Below, one piece after another: positions 55,825 to 64,000 of a DNA stretch of 64,000 nt. The notes under the pieces are model-generated. The model was given only the letters and a program-made list of their open reading frames with translations, searched no databases and was not told where the DNA came from. Numbering within the stretch: position 1 is the first letter of the stretch; each line of letters opens with the position of its first letter. Source of the DNA: G963663495 sp963663495 (GTDB lineage Bacteria > Bacteroidota > Rhodothermia > Rhodothermales > Bin80); assembly GCA_963663495.1 (NCBI GenBank), contig OY760427.1, positions 2,232,001 through 2,296,000 on the forward strand. The letters are read 5' to 3'. A program made the translations under genes and the position numbers.

Positions 55825-56337
55825 TCACGGATATTGACTCCGGATTCGAATCGCTTCCTCCACAATATTTGCGAGATTGAATCTTATCCAGTTATACCGC
55901 TGCTTACTGTTGATTCCAGATGGGTCGTAACATTGAACAGCCGAGTTTAAGGGCTTCTGATACCCGTTCTGATCGGGGAAAGTAAAGTATGCAAATGGGT
56001 TACGCCCCATCGGCGATTCACGTCCGCTCCTGTCCAAGAGGCCGTGAATGTAGATACCTGCCAAGCCTTTCCTTTGCTTCCATGCCTCAGTGATTTCGTG
56101 ATCAATCCAGCGACGTCCCGCCGTCTGCGCGCCGACGAGCACAAGCACGCAAGAGCGATGCTTCATTTGGTCGTGGATCCATCTTCTAATTGCCGAGTCG
56201 CCTCCCCGGGAAACGTTTTCCCATTCGTGATCTGTTGCAGGTCGATTTCCCTCGACTATGCCAATATTACGGACCGTGGCAGCACGCCAGGAATCGACCT
56301 TATAATGAAAGCTGTAGAAGACTCTTCGCCTGATCAT
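55825..56337 (-). CDS. TIR-like protein of the MTH538/ThsB family
   Basis: 170 residues from ATG 56337; GGAGG seven bases upstream fixes this start against a longer frame. VFYSFHYKVDSWRAATVRNIG opening, the DSAIRRWIHDQM helix, then CVLVLVGAQTAGRRWIDHEI and AWKQRKGLAGIYIHGL, the conserved order in MTH538-type TIR-like proteins including ThsB of Thoeris. ThsB proteins make a signalling nucleotide from NAD on phage sensing. No ThsA effector is near; the upstream neighbours are the KGGVGR ATPase and HEPN-like gene, so it may serve a different effector or be independent. Confidence 0.82.
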   Translation of the reverse strand: MIRRRVFYSFHYKVDSWRAATVRNIGIVEGNRPATDHEWENVSRGGDSAIRRWIHDQMKHRSCVLVLVGAQTAGRRWIDHEITEAWKQRKGLAGIYIHGLLDRSGRESPMGRNPFAYFTFPDQNGYQKPLNSAVQCYDPSGINSKQRYNWIRFNLANIVEEAIRIRSQYP

Positions 56338-56777
56338 AGCGTTTTCCTCCAAAAGCAATGCGATGGATAATGTTGGTGATCAGGAGTGTTAGCACTTCCC
56401 GAGGGTGCACCCGAAAGTAGGATACAATGGCGCAGAATGACTACTACGACTGGTAGCAACCGGTAATGATTTATCTCACGGCGCACACACACAACCCGTG
56501 GCGGTGTCACTAAGCTGACAAGTCCGCTCGCACGCAGGGAGGAACTGGCAACCGCTTCAGTATAACTGATCAATTAGCCACCGTAACTCAATGACATATG
56601 CGAATGGGAGCATTCACATTCTACATGGAAGTTCAAGTGAAGTGTGTCGCAAGGACGGCAGTTGCCTGCAGGGCGAACCATCTCTTTAGCCGACAGTGAT
56701 TGTAAGCCAAGCGCCAAGAAGGTCCGCCATGCAATCAATATCCTAACTGCATCACGCAGATGCAATCTTTTTTTGGC
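56338..56777. other. Intergenic within the putative defence locus
   Basis: 440 bp with no recognised gene. Large enough for a promoter, so the TIR-like gene may be separately transcribed. Confidence 0.35.
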
Positions 56778-59618
56778 TCAACGTACCGGCGTAACGCCTC
56801 CCTTCCGGCCTATGCCGAATCCTACACGATATACGTCCGGGATATCGATCCGCTGATCCTTCCGGCGCCGAAATATGCCCAGATCCTCGAGATTCTGGCG
56901 AATGCCAACTGGCCCCCGCTCAAGGTTGCGAGGCGGGAGCTTGACTTCGTTCCGGGCAACCTCATCAGACAGTCTACTGATTAAGTCTTCAGAGTCCCAG
57001 ATATTACCGATTTCTTCGAATGCGCATGGAACCACGACCCCCGAGAGCGGCTTCAGAAAGCGATCCACCCATGGATAATCTTCTTGAATTTCCCGAACCC
57101 GGATCTCGGATGCCTCCCGAACCCCTCGCTTCAAGCTTTTAAAGTGGAGAGCATATTCGTGGTCAGGATGAGAATCTGCTGTATCATGTGCTGCGGCTTT
57201 TAGGGCAGCAATGAAAGACCTTGGGCTTACCACGCCAACAGCATCCGCAAGGTGGTTAGGGATCCAGGTATAAGGGAACCCCCGCCTATGATCGGTGCCC
57301 ATCCATGGTCCGGCGATGACAGAATGGAAGAGATCTCTTTGGCTTTGCTCATCGCTCGTAAGAGTCAGAGGCACAGCGTAAATTGGTTCATCGGAGGATT
57401 GGCCGACATTTTGCCAATCACCGTCAGTGAGGGTACGACGTAGAAGTGCACCTTGAGAACCATTGGCCAAATAATGCCACAGCAGTCCGTAGAGTACACG
57501 CTTCGGCCATGTCAGCTGCACCTCAGTAGCAAGAACCTTGGATGCGTCAGGAAAATCAGTAATACTCGGGTCTGCAGCGTGGTCCGATCTGAGAAATACC
57601 TTGGCGCGGAGCCTGTGGAAAGAACGCATTTCAAGCGCGTGCTGCAATAGCCCGCGGATCAACTGAGACCCGATCTTCCTATCGTCCGAGCTCCTGTCAA
57701 GCGCGTCAAACATGAAGATAGAATACCTACCCTCACCATTCAATCTATCGTCACAATCACGAAGCAAGCGCGTGATTGCCGCGGAATTCTTATCCACATA
57801 TTTCGCACGTTGGGCCCACGAATCTAGTTGCTTTAGACGGTGGTGGTCGGTAGCAAGGTGAAATGACTGGATCGTGCGCCACATTTTTCGTGGCTCGATA
57901 CCTTCCGCGATTATTTCGCTGATTTCATCTTTGGTCGGATAGCGTTCCGGCTGTTCTGTAACCCCAAATCCAGTCAACCAGTCGGACTTAGCGATTGGCG
58001 CCAAGCGCGGGTGCAATTTGCTCAGGAGTCGCAAAATAGACTGGTCTTGCAGTGCACTCCACCAGAATGTTTTTCCTGTTCCACGTCCCCCGGTCACAAG
58101 AGAAACATTGGGGTCGAGAGCTTTCCTATGAGAAGGGGGCAGGTAGAGTTGGGTCGGCCGCGGGGCTGCACCATGGCTTGTTCCCTTTGGCAGTTCTGTT
58201 AGCGCAAGGCGCACTGATTCGGCGTCGGCAATAAAAGGGTTCTTATTTCGACCCGCTGAAGGAATCTTTGTGCCGACTGGTCTTCCAACCTCTACTACAA
58301 TTGTGATTGGTTTGACACGAACAGGTTGAACAGGTACCTTCGTGCCGGAGTGGGCCCGATGCCGTTCGTCAAAACGTTCCAGGAATTGCCAGTATGCCTG
58401 ATTCACCGAGGATTCTTCAAGGTTACGCAGTGAGGATCCAGCGGCTAATCCTCGGTTCCAGTTGATAGTGAACGGTGCGTGCGGCGCATTGTCATCCTCA
58501 AATCTGTAGTCCATGGAATCAGGCGAGGTTGAGTTGTGAGCCAAAGAGTTGTATAGGTGGTCTCGAAAGAGATCCCATGATCTTTCGCGAAACCGGGCCA
58601 CGTATCTCTCGGTGCCAAGCTCTGGTGTTAGCGCAGAGATCATCAATAGGCGTTCTTGTATTAGGGGTGCAAGGCGATGTCTTTTCCAATGACTAAAGAG
58701 AATCTCATATCCTGTCCATGAAGCCTGCGAATCAACCGCGAACAGCATGACTTCTGCACCGATGTCGGTAACGGTGGCCGCGGCGATGTCATGAAGGCCG
58801 CTGCGGCTCTCTATGATCGTCACGGTTGGATTCAGGCTACTTTCTAGCTGTTTGAGTAGTCGCTGTAGTCGTGCGGTCCAAGGATCACTTGCCGTGTCCA
58901 TATAGACACGGCCCAATTTGGCTAGGTATTCTCCCGGGTTATAACCATGCGCGGGTGCAATCCACACCGTCCCAGACAGGTCGCGTGTCCAGGCAGGGGT
59001 CGCCGTGATCTGTTCAACGAGTCGGTCTCCCTGTCCTACAAGCTCTTCTACGAACCAGTCCGCCACTCCGAATTCGGGTTGTACTTTTGGCTCAAGGAGC
59101 GTGGATGCCAATCCGGGTGATTCGATATCAAGGTCAATGGCCAATACGTCCTCTCCTTTCTCTGCCAGATGCCACGCTAGAACTGCTGCCGTCGTGCTGC
59201 GACCGACGCCACCCTTTACCGAGTAGAGAGTGTAACGAGTCGGACTGCCGCTCTCTTCTGGGCCCACACTCCACCAGCTTTCTCCTAAGAGCAGGCGGTC
59301 AGCCAGTTTAACTCTGGGCGAGATGTCTTGGGCAGCGTTTTTCAAAGTGTTTATTAGGTCCGGGCGCGCCCAAAGCACGGGCTTCTTAAAAGAACGACTG
59401 TGTGCTCCTGCGGCGTCATGCAGACTCTGCCCCAGTGTTTGTAGTGCCTTCCGCAGGCACGTGTCGCTCTTATATTTGTCGGAGACTGACACCCCGACTC
59501 TACCGTACATGTCGCGGACAACATAAATGTTGGGAGCGCCATCCGGCAATTCTGTATCGCGAAATATTCGGGCCACGATATCTCGGATATCGTCGAAGGC
59601 AATGAAATCACGTGTCAT
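56778..59618 (-). CDS. KGGVGR-motif double P-loop ATPase, candidate defence protein
   Basis: 946 residues. N-terminal region of ~125 residues with no recognised fold; then a ParA/MinD-like NTPase with deviant Walker A YSVKGGVGRST (KGGVGR 135-140) and AIDLDIESPGL (161-170); then, from about 500, a second P-loop domain with GGRGTGKT (510-517) and Walker B IFMFDALDRSSDD (about 634-646), like STAND/AAA proteins. The KGGVGR variant (Arg for Lys) marks a family seen in bacterial conflict loci. Start ATG overlaps the stop of the upstream small gene (ATGA). Cytosolic; trigger and effector activity unknown. Confidence 0.8.
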   Translation of the reverse strand: MTRDFIAFDDIRDIVARIFRDTELPDGAPNIYVVRDMYGRVGVSVSDKYKSDTCLRKALQTLGQSLHDAAGAHSRSFKKPVLWARPDLINTLKNAAQDISPRVKLADRLLLGESWWSVGPEESGSPTRYTLYSVKGGVGRSTTAAVLAWHLAEKGEDVLAIDLDIESPGLASTLLEPKVQPEFGVADWFVEELVGQGDRLVEQITATPAWTRDLSGTVWIAPAHGYNPGEYLAKLGRVYMDTASDPWTARLQRLLKQLESSLNPTVTIIESRSGLHDIAAATVTDIGAEVMLFAVDSQASWTGYEILFSHWKRHRLAPLIQERLLMISALTPELGTERYVARFRERSWDLFRDHLYNSLAHNSTSPDSMDYRFEDDNAPHAPFTINWNRGLAAGSSLRNLEESSVNQAYWQFLERFDERHRAHSGTKVPVQPVRVKPITIVVEVGRPVGTKIPSAGRNKNPFIADAESVRLALTELPKGTSHGAAPRPTQLYLPPSHRKALDPNVSLVTGGRGTGKTFWWSALQDQSILRLLSKLHPRLAPIAKSDWLTGFGVTEQPERYPTKDEISEIIAEGIEPRKMWRTIQSFHLATDHHRLKQLDSWAQRAKYVDKNSAAITRLLRDCDDRLNGEGRYSIFMFDALDRSSDDRKIGSQLIRGLLQHALEMRSFHRLRAKVFLRSDHAADPSITDFPDASKVLATEVQLTWPKRVLYGLLWHYLANGSQGALLRRTLTDGDWQNVGQSSDEPIYAVPLTLTSDEQSQRDLFHSVIAGPWMGTDHRRGFPYTWIPNHLADAVGVVSPRSFIAALKAAAHDTADSHPDHEYALHFKSLKRGVREASEIRVREIQEDYPWVDRFLKPLSGVVVPCAFEEIGNIWDSEDLISRLSDEVARNEVKLPPRNLERGPVGIRQNLEDLGIFRRRKDQRIDIPDVYRVGFGIGRKGGVTPVR

Positions 59619-60043
59619 GGCGTAGGATTCTGCTCCAGGAGATTGACCATTCGGGATACATCATGAGCTCCATGACGGTGTTTTTCGATCTCTTCCATGT
59701 CCGTAAACCCTGATGCTGAGTACCGGTCATTATGCGACCAGTTCTTGAAGGGGTTCTCCCCCTCCGGCAATTCTCTCAGATATACTGCTCCTTTGCGCGT
59801 CTTGGCAAAAGTCACGAATTCATTCCACAAGTCTTGGCAATGCTTGCGGTATCTCTCTTCCTTAGGCTTGCCGGAGGTGGCGTCTAGCTCCATTCCCAGG
59901 TGGACCATGATGGCCTTGAGTCCGCACTCTGCACTAAACCCGAATAAATGATCCGCGTTTCCCCAGCAGTTTTCTTTGTAGAGGAGCGTGGCGTCTTGTA
60001 AATGCCGCTTGTGTGCGTCCTTGAAGTTGGTCGGTTGTGCCAC
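59615..60043 (-). CDS. Small protein upstream of the KGGVGR ATPase, possibly HEPN-like
   Basis: 142 residues from GTG 60043; AAGGAG lies about 11 bases upstream. All-helical, with DATLLYKENCWGNADHLFG then FSAECGLKAIMVHLG, resembling HEPN-type helices that pair a nucleotide-handling partner. Two candidate Arg/His clusters are present (RYRKH near 85, KHRHGAH near 127), but neither fits the RxxxxxxH RNase motif cleanly, so toxin activity is unproven. Translationally coupled to the ATPase, which implies a joint function. Confidence 0.65.
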   Translation of the reverse strand: MAQPTNFKDAHKRHLQDATLLYKENCWGNADHLFGFSAECGLKAIMVHLGMELDATSGKPKEERYRKHCQDLWNEFVTFAKTRKGAVYLRELPEGENPFKNWSHNDRYSASGFTDMEEIEKHRHGAHDVSRMVNLLEQNPTP

Positions 60044-60212
60044 AAAGCAATATTCTCCTTTTGCTACCTGAGTAAATGTTTAATAATTCGACTTATGTAC
60101 AATGTTTCATTATGGGACCGGGGAATGACGGGATTCTCCCGCTGCCAGGCTTGGTGGGTATGGGTGGAATCTACCTTTGCGGCTGCTACTGCTTGGATAG
60201 GAGGTATACTCG
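60044..60212. other. Promoter region of the putative defence operon
   Basis: No gene. AT-rich around 60060-60110. Confidence 0.3.
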
Positions 60213-60830
60213 TCAGATCTTCGCTACATCAAAGTTCGTAATGCAGGTGCTAACCTGACAAGAACAGGCAGCATGAAGAACTTGTCCCCATGTTGGGTAC
60301 TCGAGCGAGTCATCGTGGCACGGAAGCGTTGCCTTCGCCAAACAATTCCTCTCGCATAGACACGAGATGCATTGCATGCGAGACTCCCTGTCCAATAGCA
60401 TAAGCGCATATTGGGCGTGCCGTTGCTCTGGAGGCAGCCAGTGGCGAAGGTCGCGCATCTGCCGGAACAGTTGGCTGGCCGTATGTACCAGGCAGCGCGT
60501 GCCCTTGAGACTCGAACTCAGCAGCTCGTACATGTCCGTTTGATGCAGTGTCAGCGGCTGCTCCAGGTCCTGTAGCAGCCACTGGGCCGCAGACCGATTG
60601 AGCAACTCCAACTCCGCGCGGATCCGCATCAAGGCAGTGTGGGCTTCGCCACGATCCGGTAACTGGAATGCCCGCGTGATGGCGCCTCGTACGCGGTGCT
60701 GTTGCTTATCGGCAAGGTGGCTGACTACACGTTCACGTTTGGCCATCTGGCAGTGCTGGTGGCACACGTGAGGGCCCAAGAACCCCTTCAAGTGCCTGTG
60801 TCAGCCGGAACTGACCCATGGCTAAGCGTG
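60213..60830 (-). pseudogene. Diverged relic of a DDE-dead IS256 partner gene
   Basis: C-terminal ~180 codons: HQHCQMAKRERVVSHLADKQ, VRGAITRAFQLPDRGEAHTAL, QDLEQPLTLHQTD, LKGTRCLVHTASQLFRQMRD. Homologous to residues 195-340 of the partner at 1745-2806 but clearly diverged. At the catalytic Glu position it has Val (GTRCLVHT), so the loss of this residue predates the split of the two lineages. The N-terminal part is missing or frameshifted near 60790. Confidence 0.78.
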
Positions 60831-61105
60831 AGAATCTTACGTAATTCCCATCAGTGCATGGGGTAGGACTTGCAGGTTCCGTTTTGGAGCGTGTGAAGCC
60901 TCATCCAGCACATACCTGCGACCCTTTCTGGCCCCGCGGGGATTGTACCACAGCTATGGGCGCCTATATCCGTGTTTTCAACGCGTTCTATCCGCCACAG
61001 CACCGTTCCTGCGTATGGAGGCTTCACAGAGCATTCGTAGGCATTCCGTCGGTACTCCGGACCCTTCTTGTAGTCTGAGTGACCTTAGGACGCAGTGCCG
61101 CTAAT
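60831..61105. other. Spacer, no recognised gene
   Basis: Between the IS256 relic and the IS66 left end. Confidence 0.3.
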
Positions 61106-61193
61106 TCGTAAGCGTGCGGTGAACTACATCTTGATTGGGTGATGGGTTCTGGGGAGCTTACCCCTAGACGTGAGAACCCAGACCCCAGATCGC

Positions 61194-61493
61194 ATGGTAC
61201 AGCCCAAACTTACGGCGGAAGAGATGTTTCCGCTGGTAGAGCAGTATAACGAAAGGACCCGGTCCGCAGCGGCGTTTTGTGCAAAGCACGGCATCTCGTA
61301 TGGGCAGTTGAATTATTGGAGGCGGAAGTATCGCCAGGAGACTGCAGCCGAGGACAGCCGAGGCTTCGTGGAGATAGGCAGTGCAGCACCAAGGGAAGCG
61401 GCACAGGTAGAGATCGCATATCCGGGTGGGATACGGGTGCGGTTCTTTGCACCGGTATCTGCTTCGTACCTGGCCAGGCTGACGCAGTCATGA
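61194..61493 (+). CDS. tnpA: IS66 TnpA
   Basis: 99 residues from ATG 61194. TAEEMFPLVEQYNERT helix, FCAKHGISYGQLNYWRRKY (helix-turn-helix typical of IS66 TnpA/IS3-like OrfA) and a C-terminal VEIAYPGGIRVRFFAP motif. DNA-binding accessory protein required by IS66 with TnpB. Stop overlaps tnpB start (ATGA). A GTG 24 bp upstream could also start the frame. Confidence 0.85.
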   Translation: MVQPKLTAEEMFPLVEQYNERTRSAAAFCAKHGISYGQLNYWRRKYRQETAAEDSRGFVEIGSAAPREAAQVEIAYPGGIRVRFFAPVSASYLARLTQS

Positions 61494-61828
61494 TCGGACT
61501 GGCACCTTCGCACCGGTACTTCTTTTACCGACCGCCGGTGGACATGCGCACAAGCTTTGACGGCTTGTGCGCTTTGGTAAAGAGCGGCATGAAGCGGAAT
61601 CCGATGTCGGGAGACATCTTTGTATTCATCAACAGGAGGCGAAACCATTTGAAGGCGCTCACATGGGATCGGAACGGCTTTGCGATCTTCTACAAGCGCT
61701 TGGAGACGGGTACGTTTGTGTTGCCAGAGGAGGATGTGCCGACATGGGCACAGATGGTGATGATGCTGGAGGGGGTGTCGTTGAAGACGGTGAAATATCG
61801 GCCCCGATATGCGGTAAAAAGCCGATAA
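61490..61828 (+). CDS. tnpB: IS66 TnpB
   Basis: 112 residues. FFYRPPVDMRTSFDGLCALV, DIFVFINRRRNHLKALTWDRN, FAIFYKRLETGTF: canonical IS66 Orf2/TnpB. Needed for transposition, mechanism unclear. Unrelated to the IS605 TnpB nuclease. Translationally coupled to tnpA. Confidence 0.93.
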   Translation: MIGLAPSHRYFFYRPPVDMRTSFDGLCALVKSGMKRNPMSGDIFVFINRRRNHLKALTWDRNGFAIFYKRLETGTFVLPEEDVPTWAQMVMMLEGVSLKTVKYRPRYAVKSR

Positions 61829-61888
61829 TCGGGCCAAATATAATGTGTGATTCGGGAACAATCAATATGCTGGTGTTGTTAGCTCACC

Positions 61889-62893
61889 ATGCAGCCCGAA
61901 GCACATTCTATCCTCTCCCCCGCGCAGGTTGCGTTGCTTGCACAGCACCCCGAATTGGCCAGTGCCTTTGATCAATACAGCCGGGATAATGCAGAATTGG
62001 AGAGAAAGAATAGCCAGCTGCATGATCGATGCAGCCGGCTTGAGGCAGAATTGGGGAATATGAATAACCGGCTGATGCTAGCGCTACGCGCGCTATACAG
62101 TCCCAAGAGTGAAAAGTGTGTGCTGAATGACCCGCAGCAGGGCACGTTGTTCGATGAGCCGGAGCAGGAGGTCCCTCTACCGGAGCCGGAGACGAATGGA
62201 CAGACGAATAATGGGCAAAAGGCGAACGGACGGCAGAAGAAGAAGGGCAAGCCCAAGCGTAAAGCGCTGGACGATCTGCTGAAGAAACTACCCCGCGAAA
62301 CGATTACTATTGAGCCTGACGGGGATACCCGTGGTATGACGTGCATCGGGGCGGAGAAGACGCTGGTTCTGGAGCGTGTACCCGCCCATAGGAAGGTTAT
62401 TGAGTATGTGCGTCCGAAGTATGTGGACCCTGGGGATGAGGATAAGGGGGTGATCATAGGTGAGTTGCCACCACGGATGGTGAACAAGGGCATGGCGGGT
62501 CCGGGGTTGTTGGCAGATGTGGTGGTGGGCAAATATGCGGACCACCTGCCTTTGTACCGTCAGCAGCAGCGGTTTCGTCGGGAAGGCGTGGAGATTGCGA
62601 AGTCCACGCTGGGAGGCTGGATATCGCAGTCTGCGTCGCACCTGACCCCGTTGTATGATGCTCTGAAGCAGGAGTTGCTATCCACCGGGTATCTGCAGGC
62701 GGATGAGACGGGGATTGAGGTGCAGGATGGAGATAAGAAGGGATCGCTGCATAAAGGCTTTTATTGGGTGTACCATAGTCCAGAGCAGAGGCTGTTGGTG
62801 ATGGAATACCGGAAGACCCGTGCTCGGGCGGGTCCGGTGGGGTTTTTGCACGGGTATGAGGGATTGCTACAGACAGACGGGTATGTAGCTTAC
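61889..62893 (+). pseudogene. tnpC: IS66 TnpC transposase, truncated by IS1634
   Basis: Leucine-rich coiled coil (about 30-65), linker, zinc-finger-like region replaced by short KKKGKPKRK, DKGVIIGELPPRMVNKG, HLPLYRQQQRF, YLQADETGI (first Asp), ARAGPVGFLHGYEG, TDGYVAYP (second Asp) where the IS1634 left end cuts the frame. The third catalytic residue and tail are lost. Confidence 0.88.
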
Positions 62894-64000
62894 CCTAACT
62901 TCGCCATCCGGTCAGGGGAAAACGCTGAGTTCCGTCTCCAATTCTCTCGTTTTTCCCTCCTAATAGGGCTATTTCGGCTAAATTCGGCGTTTTTCGACCT
63001 TTTTTAGCCGACTTTTTCGGAAAAAGCAATGTAGTGCTATGGCGGTGTGGACGGGCACCTCCCCCCAACACCCCGGTACCTTACCCCGTACCAATTCCAC
63101 TCTCCGATCATGTTTATCCGAAACCGACCCTACAAACGTAAAGACGGTAAAAAATGCAACAGCTTTGCCCTCATCGAATCCTATCGCAAAGACGGTACCT
63201 CCAAACACCGTACCCTCCTTAATCTCGGCCCGAACTTCAACATCCCCCGCAGTCTGTGGGGGGAGCTGACCCATTGCGTTACTGCCCGACTCAAAGGGAA
63301 AGCTATCCTCCCTTTCCAGAATGATGAAGCCTTTCTCAAAGCGGTCGACGACATCGTTGCACATCTCGAAAGCAAGGGCTACGACATCCATCGCACATCC
63401 CATCAGCAACACCTCATTGATCCAGAGAAAACAACCCATCCCGATTCCCGGACCGTCGGCGGAGAACGACTGATCCTTCAGACATTGGAACAGCTCGGAC
63501 TGGCTGCACTGCTACGTTCGCTCAACTTCTGCGAGAAACACGTCAAGCTCTGCTGTGCGCTGATCGTCGGACGTATGCTCCACCCGGGCAGTGAACGAGA
63601 AACGCATAAATGGCTGTGTAAAACCTCCAGTGTTCTGCAGCTTCTGGATTTGGAACCCCCGAGTCTCAACACCCTCTATCGTTGCACTGATCTGATCCAT
63701 AAGCATATGGATCAGATCATGGAGAAACTCTTTGGCATTACCAAAGCGGTATTGTAGTTTGAAGAAACGATCGTCTTTTATGATTTAACCAATACCTATT
63801 ACCACGGCAAGAAGAAAGGGAAGTTGTTGTCGCATGGGCGCAGCAAGCAGAAGCGCAGTGATTGTCCGTTGGTTACGCTGGCACTCACCCTGGATGGTTC
63901 GGGGTTCCCCCGCAATGTGCAGATCCTGCCGAGCAATGCAGGGGAACCGGCAACGCTCAAAGAGGCGATTGAGAAACTAAACGGCGCTACGCCCACAGTG
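62894..64000 (+). mobile_element. IS1634 element copy 2 (continues past the window)
   Basis: Left end as in copy 1 (7282). The right end lies outside the window. Confidence 0.82.
63110..64000 (+). pseudogene. IS1634-family transposase with premature stop
   Basis: ATG at 63110 (MFIRNRPYKRKDGKK). Nearly identical to copy 1, with a TAG at 63755-63757 where copy 1 has CAG (Gln). The frame then continues FEETIVFYDLTNTYYHGKKKG, DCPLVTLALTLDGSGFP, NVQILPSNAGEPATLKE to the window edge, covering the first catalytic Asp (YDLTNTYY). Without suppression only the N-terminal ~215 residues would be made. Confidence 0.86.

Larger units (their letters stand above)
61106..62893 (+). mobile_element. IS66 element, left part, split by IS1634
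   Basis: Left terminus GTAAGCGTGCGG at 61106 is the classic IS66 end. Carries tnpA, tnpB and most of tnpC in order; tnpC is interrupted at 62893/62894. Confidence 0.85.

Noticed and set aside
55825..56337. A complete Thoeris system
   Set aside because: Only a ThsB-like protein is present; no SIR2/macro-domain ThsA in the window.

Overview
The window is a bacterial chromosome segment heavily loaded with insertion sequences, with a few kilobases of ordinary housekeeping genes embedded in it. The housekeeping core (about 30.8-47.0 kb) carries a type IIA topoisomerase pair (A then B subunit), a double-TerB protein, a MoxR ATPase, three parvulin-type periplasmic peptidyl-prolyl isomerases in an overlapping operon, GltX and a small ACT-domain protein. 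The parvulin trio plus MoxR fits a Gram-negative bacterium, possibly of the Bacteroidota/Rhodothermota side. This placement is an inference from gene content only. The number of nested, truncated and frameshifted elements suggests relaxed selection or a recent IS burst.

Layout: 0.5-2.9 kb is a two-gene IS256-type element in which the first gene is a DDE-dead paralogue of the second. 2.9-6.4 kb is an IS66 tnpC split by a group II intron that itself contains a second, ORF-less group II intron (a twintron). 6.5-8.5 kb holds relics of IS1595, IS1380, IS1634 and the IS256 pair. 8.5-11.6 kb is copy 1 of a 3.06-kb element with ~178-bp terminal inverted repeats encoding a DUF4338/Tn5-like fusion transposase; copy 2 (19.5-22.4 kb) is a chimera, and copy 3 (36.6-39.7 kb) has a clean 8-bp target duplication. 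11.6-16.7 kb is a decayed mobilisation module, an MmeI-like restriction-modification protein, a higBA relic and a trypsin-like protease. 17.2-25.2 kb holds an intron 3' relic, IS1380, a retropepsin fragment, IS256 and an IS5-like element with a duplicated catalytic segment. 25.2-30.2 kb has a truncated lipase, an FxLYD protein, a convergent type II restriction pair and an IS605 TnpB element.

47.2-54.9 kb is a broken type I restriction locus (hsdM, abiE genes, hsdS, hsdR fragment). It contains a ~1.4-kb tandem duplication, and hsdM is split by an IS1380 element whose transposase carries a 16 x 15-bp in-frame minisatellite. 55.8-60.0 kb is a candidate defence locus on the minus strand: a small possibly HEPN-like protein, a 946-residue double-P-loop protein with a KGGVGR motif (ATGA overlap), and a ThsB-type TIR-like protein. 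60.2-64.0 kb is an IS256 relic and an IS66 element split by an IS1634 copy that runs off the window.

The most interesting candidates are the twintron inside a transposase gene, the IS256 element with a conserved inactive partner, the long-TIR composite element, and the HEPN-like/KGGVGR/TIR locus. No tRNA, rRNA or CRISPR array was recognised.
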